Shown: one piece after another, positions 9,000-19,140 of the stretch
How positions within the stretch are numbered: position 1 is the stretch's first letter
How the letters are laid out: each line of letters opens with the position of its first letter
NCBI GenBank assembly: GCA_029204225.1
Contig: MU836321.1
Location: 1-30,532 of the forward strand
Length of the DNA stretch: 30,532 nucleotides
Source of the DNA: Diphasiastrum complanatum
Lineage: Eukaryota > Streptophyta > Lycopodiopsida > Lycopodiales > Lycopodiaceae
Direction: 5' to 3'
The notes under the pieces: model-generated
Databases searched by the model: none
The model's input: only the letters and a program-made list of their open reading frames with translations
Told to the model about the DNA's origin: nothing
Program-made: the position numbers and the translations under genes

Positions 9000-10297
9000 A
9001 TTGAGTGCAAGAGAGGAGAGGATCCTAGCTCTTGAAAATAGAAAACTGAATGAGATGATGGGCGAGTTCATACCAAGGATAAAGACCCCAAAACCGGCTT
9101 ACATGAAACCACTGGATGAGCAGTCGACTTATCCTAAAGATCAAGTTCGTAAGCTAAAGACCAATTTTCTTTATAATCCGAAATGGTTCACAATATATGG
9201 TAGACAACTTATAATGTTTCCCTGTATGCAAAGTCCTAGAATCTTTTGGGATTCTAAGATATACCTAGTCATCAATTTTAAAGTCTCTAGGAGATCTCTG
9301 GCATAGTGCTTAGCTCTATCCTAAGCACTACAAATACAATCACGTGCCACATGCAACATTTCTTGCATATCATGTAGGAAATTGCAACTTTCTGGATCTC
9401 CACATTCACCGGAGATCCTGGTTGAAAACCGTACATTAGCATCGGACTATAACCTGTAGTAGAATGTTTTCTACTATTGTAAGCAAACTCAATTAAAGGA
9501 ATATAATCTTCCCACTGAGACTGCCTATGAGAAACATATGTCCTCAACATATCCTCCATAGTTTGATTACTCAATCTGTCCATCTGATTCAGGATAATCC
9601 GTAGAACTAAAACTAAGCGAGGTTTCTAGCTTATGGAATACAACTGACCAAAAGTGACTTGTAAATATAGGATCTCTGTCACTAACAATATCACTTGGTA
9701 GTCCATAAAGCCTAAATAATCTCTCAACAAAGATCTGGACTAAATCCGAAGCCTTTGCAGTTGACTTTACTGATATTAACGTAGCTAACTTGGTTAACCT
9801 ATCCACTACAACCCAAGTAGAATCATGTTGACGTTGGGTTTTGGGAAGTCCAACTACAAAATCCATAGATATACTTTCCCATCGTTTCGGAGGGATATCT
9901 AAGGGATGTAACAACCCTCCAGCCTTTAAGCGTTCCGCTTTGGCTAGCTGACAAGGTTTACATTTAACCTCATAAGACTTGACAAATGGCTTGAGTTTTG
10001 GCCAATAAAACTCTCTTCGTCCAAAGTCCTATGTATACCTGGATGACTTGCACAGGAGGGTACCTCATGACATTCATAAAGAATTCTTTTCGTTAAATCA
10101 TCATCCCCTGGTACACAAATTTTTCCTTTCTGAAATAGCAAACCACCTCGAATGGTGAATTGGTCCACAATTTTCTTATCTTTCTTAGGAGCCTGAGATC
10201 TTTGTGAGTTAATCTCTATTCTATTCTCATTTTTTCCAGTCTCAACCATTTTCCAAATGCGACCAAAATGAGAATCTGTTTCGCACCTTCCTCTCAT
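9000..10297 (-). pseudogene. Gypsy integrase relic
   Basis: The N-terminal zinc-binding part shows the segment ILYECHEVPSCASHPGIHRT, but the second half of the HHCC finger is disrupted. The catalytic core has MDFVVGLPKT (first Asp), IVSDRDPIFTSHFW (second Asp) and a degenerate ESDGQIE with the Glu. The core spans two frames (9,914-9,567 and 9,583-9,287). Past 9,380 a frame change gives FLHDMQEMLHVARD, then IPKDSRTLHTGKHYK and AYELDL, the integrase C-terminal motifs, down to about 9,020. The open frame on the plus strand at 9,001-9,306 is antisense to this and not a gene. Confidence 0.85.
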
Positions 10298-10321
10298 TGA
10301 AAGATATAGATCTGTAGAAAT

Positions 10322-11090
10322 CTAGGGGAATGAAAGTTTTTTTAATTCACCAATCCGACTAAGAGCATCTGCAACCTGGTTAGGGCTGCCTTTGACATAT
10401 CGGATCTCATGATCAAATTCTTGCATAAGCTCAGCCCAACGATCTTTATGACCTCTTAGATCTTGTTGATTGCAAAAATACTTCAGAGACTGGTGATTTG
10501 TATACACCATAAACTGACTACCATAAAGATAATGCCTCCAAGTTTTTAGTGCATGTATCACAACAAATAACTCCTTCTCCTGAGTTGTATAACGCAACTG
10601 AGGTTTGATAAGTCTCTTGCTTTCAAACGCTATCGGCCTATCATTTTGTGAAAGAATTGCTCCTATCGCCAAATCACTTGCGTCAGTTCGTACATCTGGA
10701 TTCGCGATTTGTAAAATAGGAGCTGAAGCAACCATATGTTTGAGCATAAGAAATTTATAATGATCGAATCTCGTCCAACTGGTCTTTTGCACATCATTTG
10801 GATGAATTCTAATCTGATGATACTCGGTTCTGAGATCTATTTTTGTGAAGTATTTAGCTCCACCTATTTGATCCGCCAAATTATCCATTCGGGGCAATCG
10901 ATATTTATTCTTAATAGTTTCTTTATTTAGCCCCTTGTAATCCACACACATCCGGAATCCTCCCATCTTTCTTTGCTTTCAGAAGAACATGAGCACCCTA
11001 AGGTGACTTACTACTGGAGAAACATCTTTAAATTCATCTATGATCTTATTCTTCTGTATTTGCTCCTGATCTAAGTCCACTGCGTTAAGA
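10322..11090 (-). pseudogene. Gypsy reverse transcriptase and RNase H with YxDD region deleted
   Basis: The first part shows DEFKDVS (about 11,050), then after a deletion SP(stop)GAHVLLKAKKD, a frameshift at about 10,970, and GGFRMCVDYKGLN, the conserved RT block with its catalytic Asp. FTKIDLRTEYHQIRI and KTSWTRFDHYKFLM follow. The frame then jumps directly to LKHMVASAPILQIANPDVRTDAS, the RNase H start, so the palm segment with the YxDD motif (on the order of 100 residues) is missing without loss of frame. RNase H continues through YTTQEKELFVVIHALKTWRHYL, YTNHQSLKYF and GSPNQVADALSR. The protein could not polymerise DNA. Confidence 0.9.
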
Positions 11091-11898
11091 ATTTTAAACA
11101 ATTGCATTTAGCCAATTTACAGTAGATCAGGTCTGATTGCACTTGCATGTGGTTTTGATCCACAAATTTATGCCAAAACTTTCAGAAAAAGGTCAAAAAT
11201 CAAAGTTTTTGATGATTTTTTTCACTATTTTGGGAGATTCTTTTAATATCCTTGAATAAAACTTTGCATGCACATTCTCAGGTGTGTAATGAAGCTGTCC
11301 TGGGGCTGTCATAAAGTTTGGTTGGGTTTGGTCACCACTAAGAGCCTCAAAAAGTAAAAAATTAGTGTATTTTGGTGGTTTTTAAGCATGAATAACTCTT
11401 GATAGTGGAATTGAAACCTCTGAATCTTTATTCAATCTAAAAGATATGGTGGATTGCCTTTGATTTGAGCCCTCATGCACCCAATTTGGTGGTGGGAGGC
11501 TTAGGCACCGTTATCTTGAAGATTTGCTTGTTGCGCCCTCCATAGAAGCTATTTTTGCTTGATCTGAGCCTATGGCTTTGTTAGAAGCTTCTATGCCTCT
11601 CTAATGAACCTTAGAAGAGTGCTTGTAACCTTTGATTGAAGGCATTGGGAATTCCTCCTTGTAAAAGTGCACCCTCCTACTGGTTCTTTTGGTTGTTACA
11701 GCTCGTATGTGTGAAGTCCAGGTGGTAGGGTGACATGGCAACCATCTTGCTAACCCAATCTCCCTTTGTACTGTCTTTACAGCAACCAAGTCAGAGTCCG
11801 GTAGCAAAAGTTATGGCCGTCGGAAGTGTGGTAGTTTTTAGAGTAAAATTTGAAAAATTTCCAAAATGTTCTGACTGGATGCATGCATGTGAAGTAGT
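11091..11898. other. Left flank of the copia element, unassigned
   Basis: No coding motif is found upstream of the gypsy RT on the minus strand (no protease or gag) and none on the plus strand. The sequence is moderately AT-rich and may be older retroelement DNA into which the copia element inserted. Confidence 0.35.
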
Positions 11899-12140
11899 AG
11901 AGAGTTAAAATAGCAATGATCGACTTATACAGTGCTTTCTTATTTCGACGGCACCACGTGTGCTTAGTTCTAGAATTATCGGGCCGTCTTTCTTTTACCT
12001 TTTAAGCAACTTTATCTTTGTACTTGGAAGTTAGTTGAATATACAGTTTGTGGAGAGCAATTCTGTTGTCTTGTCTTGTTGCACTTGATGTTGTGCTGAG
12101 GTGATCGATCCGGTCGGGTGTTTAAACTGTTTTGTTAACT
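11899..12140 (+). repeat. 5' LTR of the copia element
   Basis: It matches 17,704-17,958 from AGAGAGTTAAAATAG to GTTAACT. Relative to the 3' copy it lacks 14 bp (GAGCCCTTTGAGTG, after 11,990) and has one extra C in GATCGATCCGG. The left boundary is where identity stops, not a canonical TG. The 3' copy has TGAGGG just outside its identical part, so the extreme left end here may have been lost. Confidence 0.9.
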
Positions 12141-12155
12141 TGGTATCAGAGCCCC
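12141..12155 (+). other. Primer-binding site (initiator tRNA-Met)
   Basis: TGGTATCAGAGCCCC lies directly after the 5' LTR. TGGTATCAGAGC is the standard complement of the 3' end of plant initiator tRNA-Met used by most plant copia elements. The position and match confirm the LTR boundary to within 1-2 bases and the plus orientation. Confidence 0.92.
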
Positions 12156-13505
12156 TGGTGGCTTGAATCACCGGACAAGAACAGAGAGCTGCGAATTCAC
12201 GACGGTTTGTTGGCTAGGAAGCACAAAACCGAGTCTGTGGAGATTCATGGGATAGCTCAAAACTGTAAGAAGCTAAACGGAAGCAAAGAACTCTGTAGAA
12301 AGGCTGCCTAGTGTGGATTCAATTTGAAGCCAATTGAAGATCTGTTTGAAACAGGTGATGGCTGATTGTAGGGCGACCTGAGTGCAGTAGAAGGCTGCAA
12401 AAAGTGGCTCTGAGAAAAACCTGAGCATAGCTCATGAAGTTTTTCTTCTTTCATGACTAGGGTTTACAGGCATTAAACTGTGGATCTTTGGTTGTAGGAG
12501 ATCATTTCAGGCACTGTAAGTGCATGATGGAGGGCGCCCTAGTGCTGCCAAGGAGTGGCTAAAAGGCCATGGTCAGCCATGATGCATGGGAAGAGTAGTT
12601 TGCTTTTGAAGCTCTCACAGCAAGGGTTTCAAATTAAAACTCTTGAAAGCTCTCGCACCATGCAATGCTTTTGGAAGCTGTGAATGGCTGAAATAGGGCA
12701 TTTTGGCAGTGCGACCTGCAAGAGGCCGTGGAAGGCAGTGGATCAGATAGAGAGCTGGATCAGAATTAGCAGCCAGAAAACCCATGAGGAGGCCATAGCC
12801 AGGGGAGCTTGGAGAGCGAAGGAGGCAGGCAGACCTCGCGTGCGCCTAGTCACGCAACTATTATAGCGCTTGGAGGGGTCTAGCGCTTGCAAGGAATCCA
12901 TTTCAGCGTGTTGAAGGAAGCTCGCCCATCAGATCATGTCTATTGGAGATCTATGATGGAAAATGGAGAAATATAGGCCGTAGGATCAAGGGCCACCGTT
13001 GGGATGCATCTGAAAAAGCCTGAAGGGGTCTGAAGTGCAAAGTGCATTGCAACCTCATTAAAAATCTTCAAACTGGAAAAATTGTTGGTTCCCAAGTTTT
13101 TGAAGGGTGAAGTTTCTTCACACTGAAGAAACAATTCAAAAACCCAAATTGCCCTTATTTTCACCTCCTTTAGCCTATTTTGGCCAAACGAAAGGCTATA
13201 GCCTCCAAACAAAGGGCACCCTGACTGTACCTGCAAGTACGGTACACCAAAACAGAGTGATTGCCGTGGAGAAAGTGTTTGAAGCGTGCGAGAAGTGATT
13301 TCACCATTCCATTGAGCAGGTAGCTGGGAGTTGGTGACGAGAAGCATTTCGGAAAGCGACGCCAGTTTGGCTTTCAATTTGGCGAAAGAGCGGCGGGTGG
13401 CCTGGTAAGCCAAAAATTGCAGGTCATTATTTTGGACTTCTGACATCACGGTTGGCTTCGGCATACACTTTATAGCCTACGGGTGGAGTTTCAAGCAGTT
13501 TGGAG
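12156..13505 (+). other. Untranslated leader of the copia element
   Basis: About 1.35 kb separates the PBS from the gag ATG at 13,506. Open frames here are short or on the opposite strand and show no motif. Words such as TAGGGCGACCTG, AGGGCGCCCTAGTGCTGCC and GCAGTGCGACCTGC near 12,370, 12,530 and 12,705 hint at internal duplication. This is longer than the short leader of a compact copia element and could contain packaging and dimerisation signals or captured sequence. Confidence 0.6.
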
Positions 13506-14384
13506 ATGGCAAATATCAATGAGGCAATTTTGGGCGATGCAAGCAAACTTGATGGGGCTTCTAACTACAACATCGGGAAATTCAAAATGAAGAGCATTTT
13601 GATGGAGAAAGAGTTATGGGAGATCGTGGCATGTATTGAAGTCCGGCCAAATACCACTCCAGGTGACATGAGGGCCTTTGATAAAAAGACGCAGAGAGCA
13701 TTGTCCTTGATCAATCTTTCAGTGAAAGACCATGTGATCACTCATATAAGTGATGCCACGACGGCTAGGGGAGCTTGGGAAGCTCTTAGAATGCAATTTC
13801 AAACTTGCAATCCAGCTCGGGCCATGTTCTTGAAGTCGAGATTGAACGCAGTAAGGATGGAAGAAAGTGAATCAGTGGGATCTTTCTTCACAAGGATAAA
13901 GGAGCTGAGAGATCAACTTGTGGCGATTGGAGAACCAATCAGGGATGTTGAATTGGTACATACCACAATGAGCGGTGTCTCAGAAGGGCTACAGATGTTT
14001 GTGAGCGGCATTGCTTCGAGGGAGAGATTGCCTACTTTGAAGACTTCCACGGAATCATGTTGCAGGAAGAGCAGCGTCGCGAAGTGGTGAAGTCAAGGCA
14101 AACCCCACAGGAGGATCAAGCCTTGCTTGCTAAAGGCAAGCAGAAAGGATGGAAAAGGGTTCCCAATAAATCCAAGGATGATGATGATGAGGGAGAGTCG
14201 TCATCAAAAGGGAAAAAGAAGAAGAAAGGCAAATGTTACTATTGCCACAAACCGGGTCATTGGGCACGCGAGTGTTACAAGAAGAAAGCGGACATAAAGG
14301 CGGGAAAAGTGACTCAACAAGGCAACATTGCCGAAGATGATGGAGAAGATGACGAGACAAGTGTCTTCTCATCGACATTGGCAT
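13506..14384 (+). pseudogene. Copia gag with CCHC zinc knuckle, frameshifted
   Basis: The ATG at 13,506 starts MANINEAILGDASKLDG. The UBN2-type Gag core follows, with FKMKSILMEKELWEIV, HVITHISDATTARGAWEAL and FLKSRLNAVRMEESESVGSF. A frame change between 14,030 and 14,060 moves the reading to LQEEQRREVVKS. A lysine-rich linker then precedes the nucleocapsid knuckle CYYCHKPGHWAREC (about 14,233-14,275), an intact C-x2-C-x4-H-x4-C. Gag would form the virus-like particle and bind the RNA. In copia elements it is normally continuous with pol, and here that fusion is broken by the shift. Confidence 0.9.
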
Positions 14385-16310
14385 CCCAGGTTGATGATGG
14401 TGGTAGATGGTTCATAGATTCAGGCGCCACAAGGCATATGACCGGGAAACGTGATTGGTTTGAGAAATTCTCACCAATCCATGATGGGGATAAGGTCACT
14501 CAAGCCAATGGGGAGGAATGCCAAATACAGGGTGTGGGCAATGTACCTGTACAGTTTCCTGATGGTAAAATCAAGAACATCCCTAATGTGCTTTATGTTC
14601 CTGGACTCAAAAAGAGTTTGCTTTCTGTTGGTCTAATGACAAATCAACATCTTAAGGTTGAATTTGTCAAGGATGGTTGTCTTATGAGGAATATGAACCA
14701 CAACCATAAAGTGGTGGCGAAGGGTTATAGAGATAGTAACTGTGGCCTTTATAAATTGGATGCTGCAAAACCAGGAGAATATGGTTTGGCTATCTCAACA
14801 ACATCTCAATCTGAGTTGTGGCACAGAAGACTTGGTCATTTGAACTATGGGAGCTCGAGATTGATGGCGAAGCTGAAGATGGTAATAGGGTTACCGGCAT
14901 TGCAATATGTGAAGGATGCGTCATGGGAAAGCATCACAGGGAGACATTCAAGAAAGGTGGAGCTGCAAGAGCTAAGAAACCGCTAGAACTTATTCGCAGC
15001 GACTTGTGTGGCCCAATGAAGACCATGTCGTTGGGGAAAGCATATTATTTTATGACTTTCATAGATGATTACTCTAGGAGGACATGGATTTATTTCTTGA
15101 AGAAGAAATTGATGCTTTTGCTCGCTTCAAGGAGTTCAAGACTTTGGTAGAGAACCAACTGGATGCACACATCAAAGTGCTAAGATCTGATAGAGGGGGC
15201 GAATACAAATCTGATGATTTTGAGGACTTTTGCAAGGAACACGACATCAAAAGACAATTCACACAGTCACACACGCCGCATAGTAATGGTGTAGCTGAAA
15301 GGAAAAACAGGACTATTATGGAGAGTGCACGCTCCATGATGAAGCAAATGGGCTTGACCGATTCACTTTGGTCGGAAGCGTGCAGTGCGGCAACGTTCTT
15401 GCAAAACAGGAGTCCTACAGTTGCGGTTCCAAATGTGATTCCCGAAGAAGCATTTACAGGAATAAAGCCAAAAAACGACAAGTTTCGTGTCATTGGATGT
15501 AAAGCCTATGTACATGTGCCAAAGGAGGAGCGAAAGAAACTTGATGCCAAAGCAATCAAGTGTATCTTCGTCGGTTATGACGAGAGGACGAAGGCATACA
15601 AGTGTTTTGATCCTGTAATGAACAAGATTCACATTAGCAAAGATGTGATCTTTGATGAGACGCATAGGTATGAAGATGAAGACCATGCAAGTGGTGAAAG
15701 CATCAAAAGACTTCCCACAATTTTGGAAGAAGAAGATGCTCCACAAGATGATGTACGTGGAGACGAGAGTCGAGAGGGTGAGTATGAAAGGACACCACCT
15801 ATTCAAGAGCCTAGGGGGAGGTACTTACCAATAGGAGCAATAAAGGAGAAACCGGTTGGAAGTAAGAGACATTACTTAGACACTCCTTGGGATACATACT
15901 CTCCACGTAGTGTATCACCTGAATCTAAGATACCAAAATGGTATGAAAAAATCATGAAAGACGCAAAGCTAAATCAACCAGGATCTAGCACACAAGGAGA
16001 AATGAGAAGATCAATGTGGGAAAGGAAGTCTCCCGATCGTTATCATGTGAACTATGCCCTAATGAGTGACATTTTGAAGTGTCGAGAGCCATCAACCTTT
16101 GATGAGGCAAAAGATCACAAAGAGTGGCAAAGGGCAATGGAAGAGGAGATAGAATCCATCCACAGGCATGATACATGGGAGTTGGTTGATCTACCACTTG
16201 GAAAGAAACCCATTGACAACAAATGGGTGTTTAGAACAAAGTTTCATGCGGATGGCACGATAGCAAAGCATAAGGCACGCCTAGTAGTGAAGGGTTATGA
16301 GCAAAGCTAA
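14385..16310 (+). pseudogene. Copia protease, integrase and start of RT, frameshifted
   Basis: Protease: WFIDSGATRHMTG (about 14,407), with the catalytic DSG triad. GAG-pre-integrase zinc region: LWHRRLGHLNYGS, and after a frame change near 14,880, CEGCVMGKHHRETF, giving the HHCC ligands. Integrase: first Asp in LIRSDLCGPM (about 14,990), a frame change at about 15,105, second Asp in VLRSDRGGEY and Glu in SNGVAERKNRTI, so the DDE triad is present. The IN C-terminal part shows CIFVGYDERTKAYKCFDP. RT begins WELVDLPLGKKPIDNKWVF and runs to KGYEQS, where TAA at 16,308 interrupts. All catalytic residues are visible, but the frame breaks prevent a full polyprotein. Confidence 0.93.
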
Positions 16311-17616
16311 GGAATTGACTATGAAGAGACATTTGCTCCAGTGGCTAAGTGGACTACGCTACGCCTTATCATTGCCCTAGCATCTCATTTTGGGTGGAAG
16401 ATCCATCAAATGGATGTAAAGTCCGCATTTTTGAATGGTGACTTACAGGAAGAAGTTTACATGGTCCAACCGCAGGGCTTCATGGCAAAAGGGCAAGAAC
16501 AGAAGGTATGTAAACTACACAAAGCACTTTATGGCCTTAAGCAAGCGCCACGCGCATGGTATGGACGCATTGACAATTACTTTCTTTCTCATGGGTTTGT
16601 AAGAACAAATTCAGATCCAAATCTTTATGTTCTTATAAACGATGATAGCATTGCCTTGATTGTACTTTATGTTGATGATATCATTATCACGGGCAATGAT
16701 GAGAACCTCATTCATTCTATCAAAGCCAACTTATGCAAGCAGTTTGAGATGACAGATTTAGACCTTATGCACTACTGCTTGGGTGTTGAAGTATGGCAAA
16801 CTGGCAGTGATATCAGGTTATGTCAAAACAAGTAGGTGGGCGAGGTATTGGAGAGATTTCACATGACAGAGTGCAAACCTTCCATCACCCCTTGCGAAGC
16901 TTGTAAGAAATTATCTCGTATTAATGATAGTGCACATGTTGACGCTACTCTATTTCGTCAGCTAGTTGGGAGTTTGATATATCTTACGACTACACGTCCT
17001 GATATCTGCTATGCTGTAAGTTTGATTAGCCAATTCATGTCATCATCCACTATGAACCATTGGAAAGCTGCAAAAAGGATTTTGAGGTATGTGAAAGGTA
17101 TACCTAACCTTGGCCTAATCTACAAAAGACAAAGTGTTTTACCTAAGTTGCAAGGTTATGTTGACGCTGATTGGGGAGGAAGTATAGATGATAGAAAGTC
17201 AACAACAGGTTATGCCTTCAATTTTGGTAGCGGTTGTTTTTCATGGTCTAGCAAGAAGCAAGATACTATTTCTTTCTTCTACAGAAGCCGAATATAAAGC
17301 GTTAAGTTCTGCTACCCAGGAAGCTGTTTGGCTACGTAAGTTGTTATGTGAGATTGGCATAAAGCAGGTAAACCCTACTGTTATTTTTTGTGACAGTCAA
17401 AGTGGAATACAATTGGCTAAAAATCCTATCTTTCACGCAAGGACAAAACATATTGAGCTAAAATATCACTTTGTGCGTGAGAAGCTACAATCTGAAGATA
17501 TAAGTATTGTACACTGTTCTACGTTGTTACAAGTTGCATATATATTTACGAAAGCTTTAAGTAAAGAAAAGTTTGACACTTTTAGAGCCAAACTTGGCTT
17601 GGATCTGGTTATGTAA
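16311..17616 (+). pseudogene. Copia reverse transcriptase and RNase H, interrupted
   Basis: After the 16,308 stop the same frame resumes: GIDYEETFAPVAKWTTLR, MDVKSAFLNGDLQEEVYM, YGLKQAPRAWY and the catalytic LYVDDIIITG (about 16,668). A TAG at 16,833 follows LCQNK. RNase H then shows VDADWGGSIDDRKSTTGYAF, a frame change near 17,275, and STEAEYKALSSATQEAVWL, FCDSQSGIQLAKNP and HARTKHIELKYHFVRE. The final stop TAA is at 17,614-17,616. Domain order RT after IN confirms Ty1-copia. Two nonsense codons and one shift in this part make it inactive. Confidence 0.95.
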
Positions 17617-17703
17617 AAAGCCTTTACTTGTAATACTATCATGGAGGTATGTTCCATGAATAGAGTAAACTCTAAAATAAAGAGAGACGTTGATCATTGA
17701 GGG

Positions 17704-17958
17704 AGAGAGTTAAAATAGCAATGATCGACTTATACAATGCTTTCTTATTTCGACGGCACCACGTGTGCTTAGTTCTAGAATTATCGGGCCGTCTTTCTTT
17801 TACGAGCCCTTTGAGTGCTTTTAAGCAACTTTATCTTTGTACTTGGAAGTTAGTTGAATATACAGTTTGTGGAGAGCAATTCTGTTGTCTTGTCTTGTTG
17901 CACTTGATGTTGTGCTGAGATGATCGATCGGTCGGGTGTTTAAACTGTTTTCTTAACT
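17704..17958 (+). repeat. 3' LTR of the copia element
   Basis: It carries the full 255 bp, including the 14 bp absent from the 5' LTR. A purine stretch AAATAAAGAGAGA at about 17,676-17,688 may be the polypurine tract. A TG at 17,698 (TGAGGGAGAG) could be the true LTR start if the 5' LTR lost its edge. GATCATTG at 17,692 and CAATGATC at 17,719 form an inverted repeat across the boundary. Confidence 0.9.
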
Positions 17959-18234
17959 TAGATTTTTTTTAGAATCAGTATGCATGTTCAGGTGTATGGA
18001 ACTGAGGGTAACAGTAGGTTGATCAATGAAATTTCATGCATGAATACAGTTTCCATAAAAGCTAGTTAAAAAGTCGATTTTCCAATTGTTAGGCAATTTA
18101 CGTAAATTTTTTTGATTTTTAATTATTTTAATAATAGCATTGAAAAAGAAGATAACATTCTAACCCTGCAACATTGTGGGAAATGTGCTACAATGTAGAA
18201 ATATCTGGAAACGGGTGGGAAAGCTTTGTAAAGC

Positions 18235-18600
18235 GTGTCATATAAGCAGCCAAATTACCAGTGTGGGTGAGGCTATGAAAAATGTTGCGCTGCTAAATAA
18301 GCCACTGAGGATCAATCATAACAAGGCGGAGTGCTGTCATAAACTCTGTCCAACTAGAAAGGCCAGGATGTGAGGTTGTCAGATGATACATACGCCACCA
18401 AGTAACAGCACGGCCCTCCAAATGTAGAGCAACTAAGTGGATGTGCTAACGTCGGTCTTGGGAAACATAAGGAAATAGGTTTCAAGCTTAGAATACCAAT
18501 TCTCAAGTTCATTCTCATTGGATGACCCAACAAACAAAATGATGATGAAAAAGTGCCGAAACAACCTCCAAATAGGGCGCTAGAAATTGCAATAGGTACC
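18235..18600 (-). pseudogene. Ty3-gypsy gag fragment, minus strand
   Basis: On the minus strand the translation reads NENELENWYSKLETYFLMFP followed by KTDV, against DGNLLENWFAKLETYFLMYP and KTDI in the plus-strand gypsy at about 22,105. Further on, the DNA TGATTGATCCTCAGTGGCT (plus strand 18,301-18,319) matches CGTGATTTATCCTCAGTGGT at about 22,304, and CATAGCCTCACCCACACTGG parallels CGTAGCCTTACTCAGACTAG. In-frame stops and a shift show decay. This is a third member of the same gypsy family in the window, in the opposite orientation. Confidence 0.8.
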
Positions 18601-18744
18601 ACTCAAAAAATGTGCCAAAATAGCTGCCAGAAAAGATAGCAGCTGCTAAAATAGCCGTTGGAAATAACCTGCCAATTTTTTTTATTTGGGGCCACCAAGT
18701 TTAGTGGAAGTGCTTCCACTACCTGTCTGCTAAAGATTTGCAAA

Positions 18745-18763
18745 CGAGAGTACTCTGATATAA
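18745..18763 (-). other. Probable degenerate PBS of the minus-strand gypsy
   Basis: On the minus strand 18,763-18,745 reads TTATATCAGAGTACTCTCG, sharing TATCAGAG with the initiator tRNA-Met primer site, directly after a sequence ending CCTAACA. It lies about 160 bp upstream of the gag relic in the right orientation. Confidence 0.5.
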
Positions 18764-19060
18764 TGTTAGGAATCTAATTTACAGATTTTGCATCATTGAA
18801 ACATGAAAGACAACATGTAGGTTAATTGATTGATCTCCCATGAAGAATGGCTAACTAGCATCACATGAAATCACAAGACAATAGATTCTCCCTCAAAGAG
18901 CCCAAGCAATACCAATCAACAAGCTGAGTGAATGTACACGTGCCTTATGTATACGCACTAATGAATCCTAATGTAGGAATTCAAAAATAAAGGGAGGCAA
19001 AGAATATGGAGGGAAAATAGTGCACCCTACTAAGGGCCCGGACCCTCACTCCACATATGA
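18764..19060 (-). repeat. Probable LTR sequence of the minus-strand gypsy (right edge undefined)
   Basis: The plus strand starts TGTTAGGAATC at 18,764, an LTR-type terminus (minus strand ends CCTAACA next to the PBS). No second copy occurs in the window, so the length cannot be measured. The right boundary given is only where a different tandem repeat begins. Confidence 0.4.
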
Positions 19061-19140
19061 CTCAATAAATAAAGGCACTTGGCTAGTCAACGTTATAAAT
19101 AAGGCCCAAGACTAGTCATAAGCATAAAAAAGGCTCTAGG
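19061..19140. repeat. Degenerate tandem repeat, about 33 bp, three copies
   Basis: The pattern ATAAATAAAGGC...CTAGTCA occurs at about 19,066 and again at about 19,096, with a third, shorter ATAAAAAAGGCTC at about 19,125. It may lie inside the LTR that starts at 18,764. Confidence 0.5.

Larger units (their letters stand above)
9000..11090 (-). mobile_element. Ty3-gypsy pol relic, internally deleted, minus strand
   Basis: Pol domains run right to left in canonical order: RT start (about 11,050-10,730), RNase H (about 10,700-10,330), integrase zinc region (about 10,100-9,930) and integrase core and C-terminal region (about 9,910-9,020). No gag, protease or LTR was found with it. Frameshifts, stops and an RT deletion make it non-functional. 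The order RT-RNaseH-IN places it in Ty3-gypsy, and the integrase C-terminal motifs suggest a chromovirus-like element. A degenerate chromodomain may follow near 8,900-8,960, but this is too weak to call. Confidence 0.85.
11899..17958 (+). mobile_element. Complete Ty1-copia LTR retrotransposon (broken coding region)
   Basis: Two direct repeats (11,899-12,140 and 17,704-17,958) bound a body with a tRNA-Met PBS right after the left LTR and gag-protease-integrase-RT-RNaseH in the Ty1-copia order. The total is about 6.06 kb. LTRs differ by three substitutions over about 241 aligned bases, a 14-bp indel and a 1-bp indel, so the insertion is relatively recent even though the coding region holds several frameshifts and two stops. 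No TG...CA ends and no clear 5-bp target duplication were found (left flank GTAGT, right flank AGATT). Confidence 0.95.

Noticed and set aside
9001-9306. Plus-strand open frame with coiled-coil-like start (REERILALENRKLNEMM)
   Set aside because: The opposite strand reads as gypsy integrase C-terminal motifs (IPKDSRTLHTGKHYK, AYELDL) over the same bases, so the plus frame is an antisense shadow.
12940-13464. 174-codon minus-strand open frame in the copia leader
   Set aside because: No motif, wrong strand relative to the element, and no codon or domain support.
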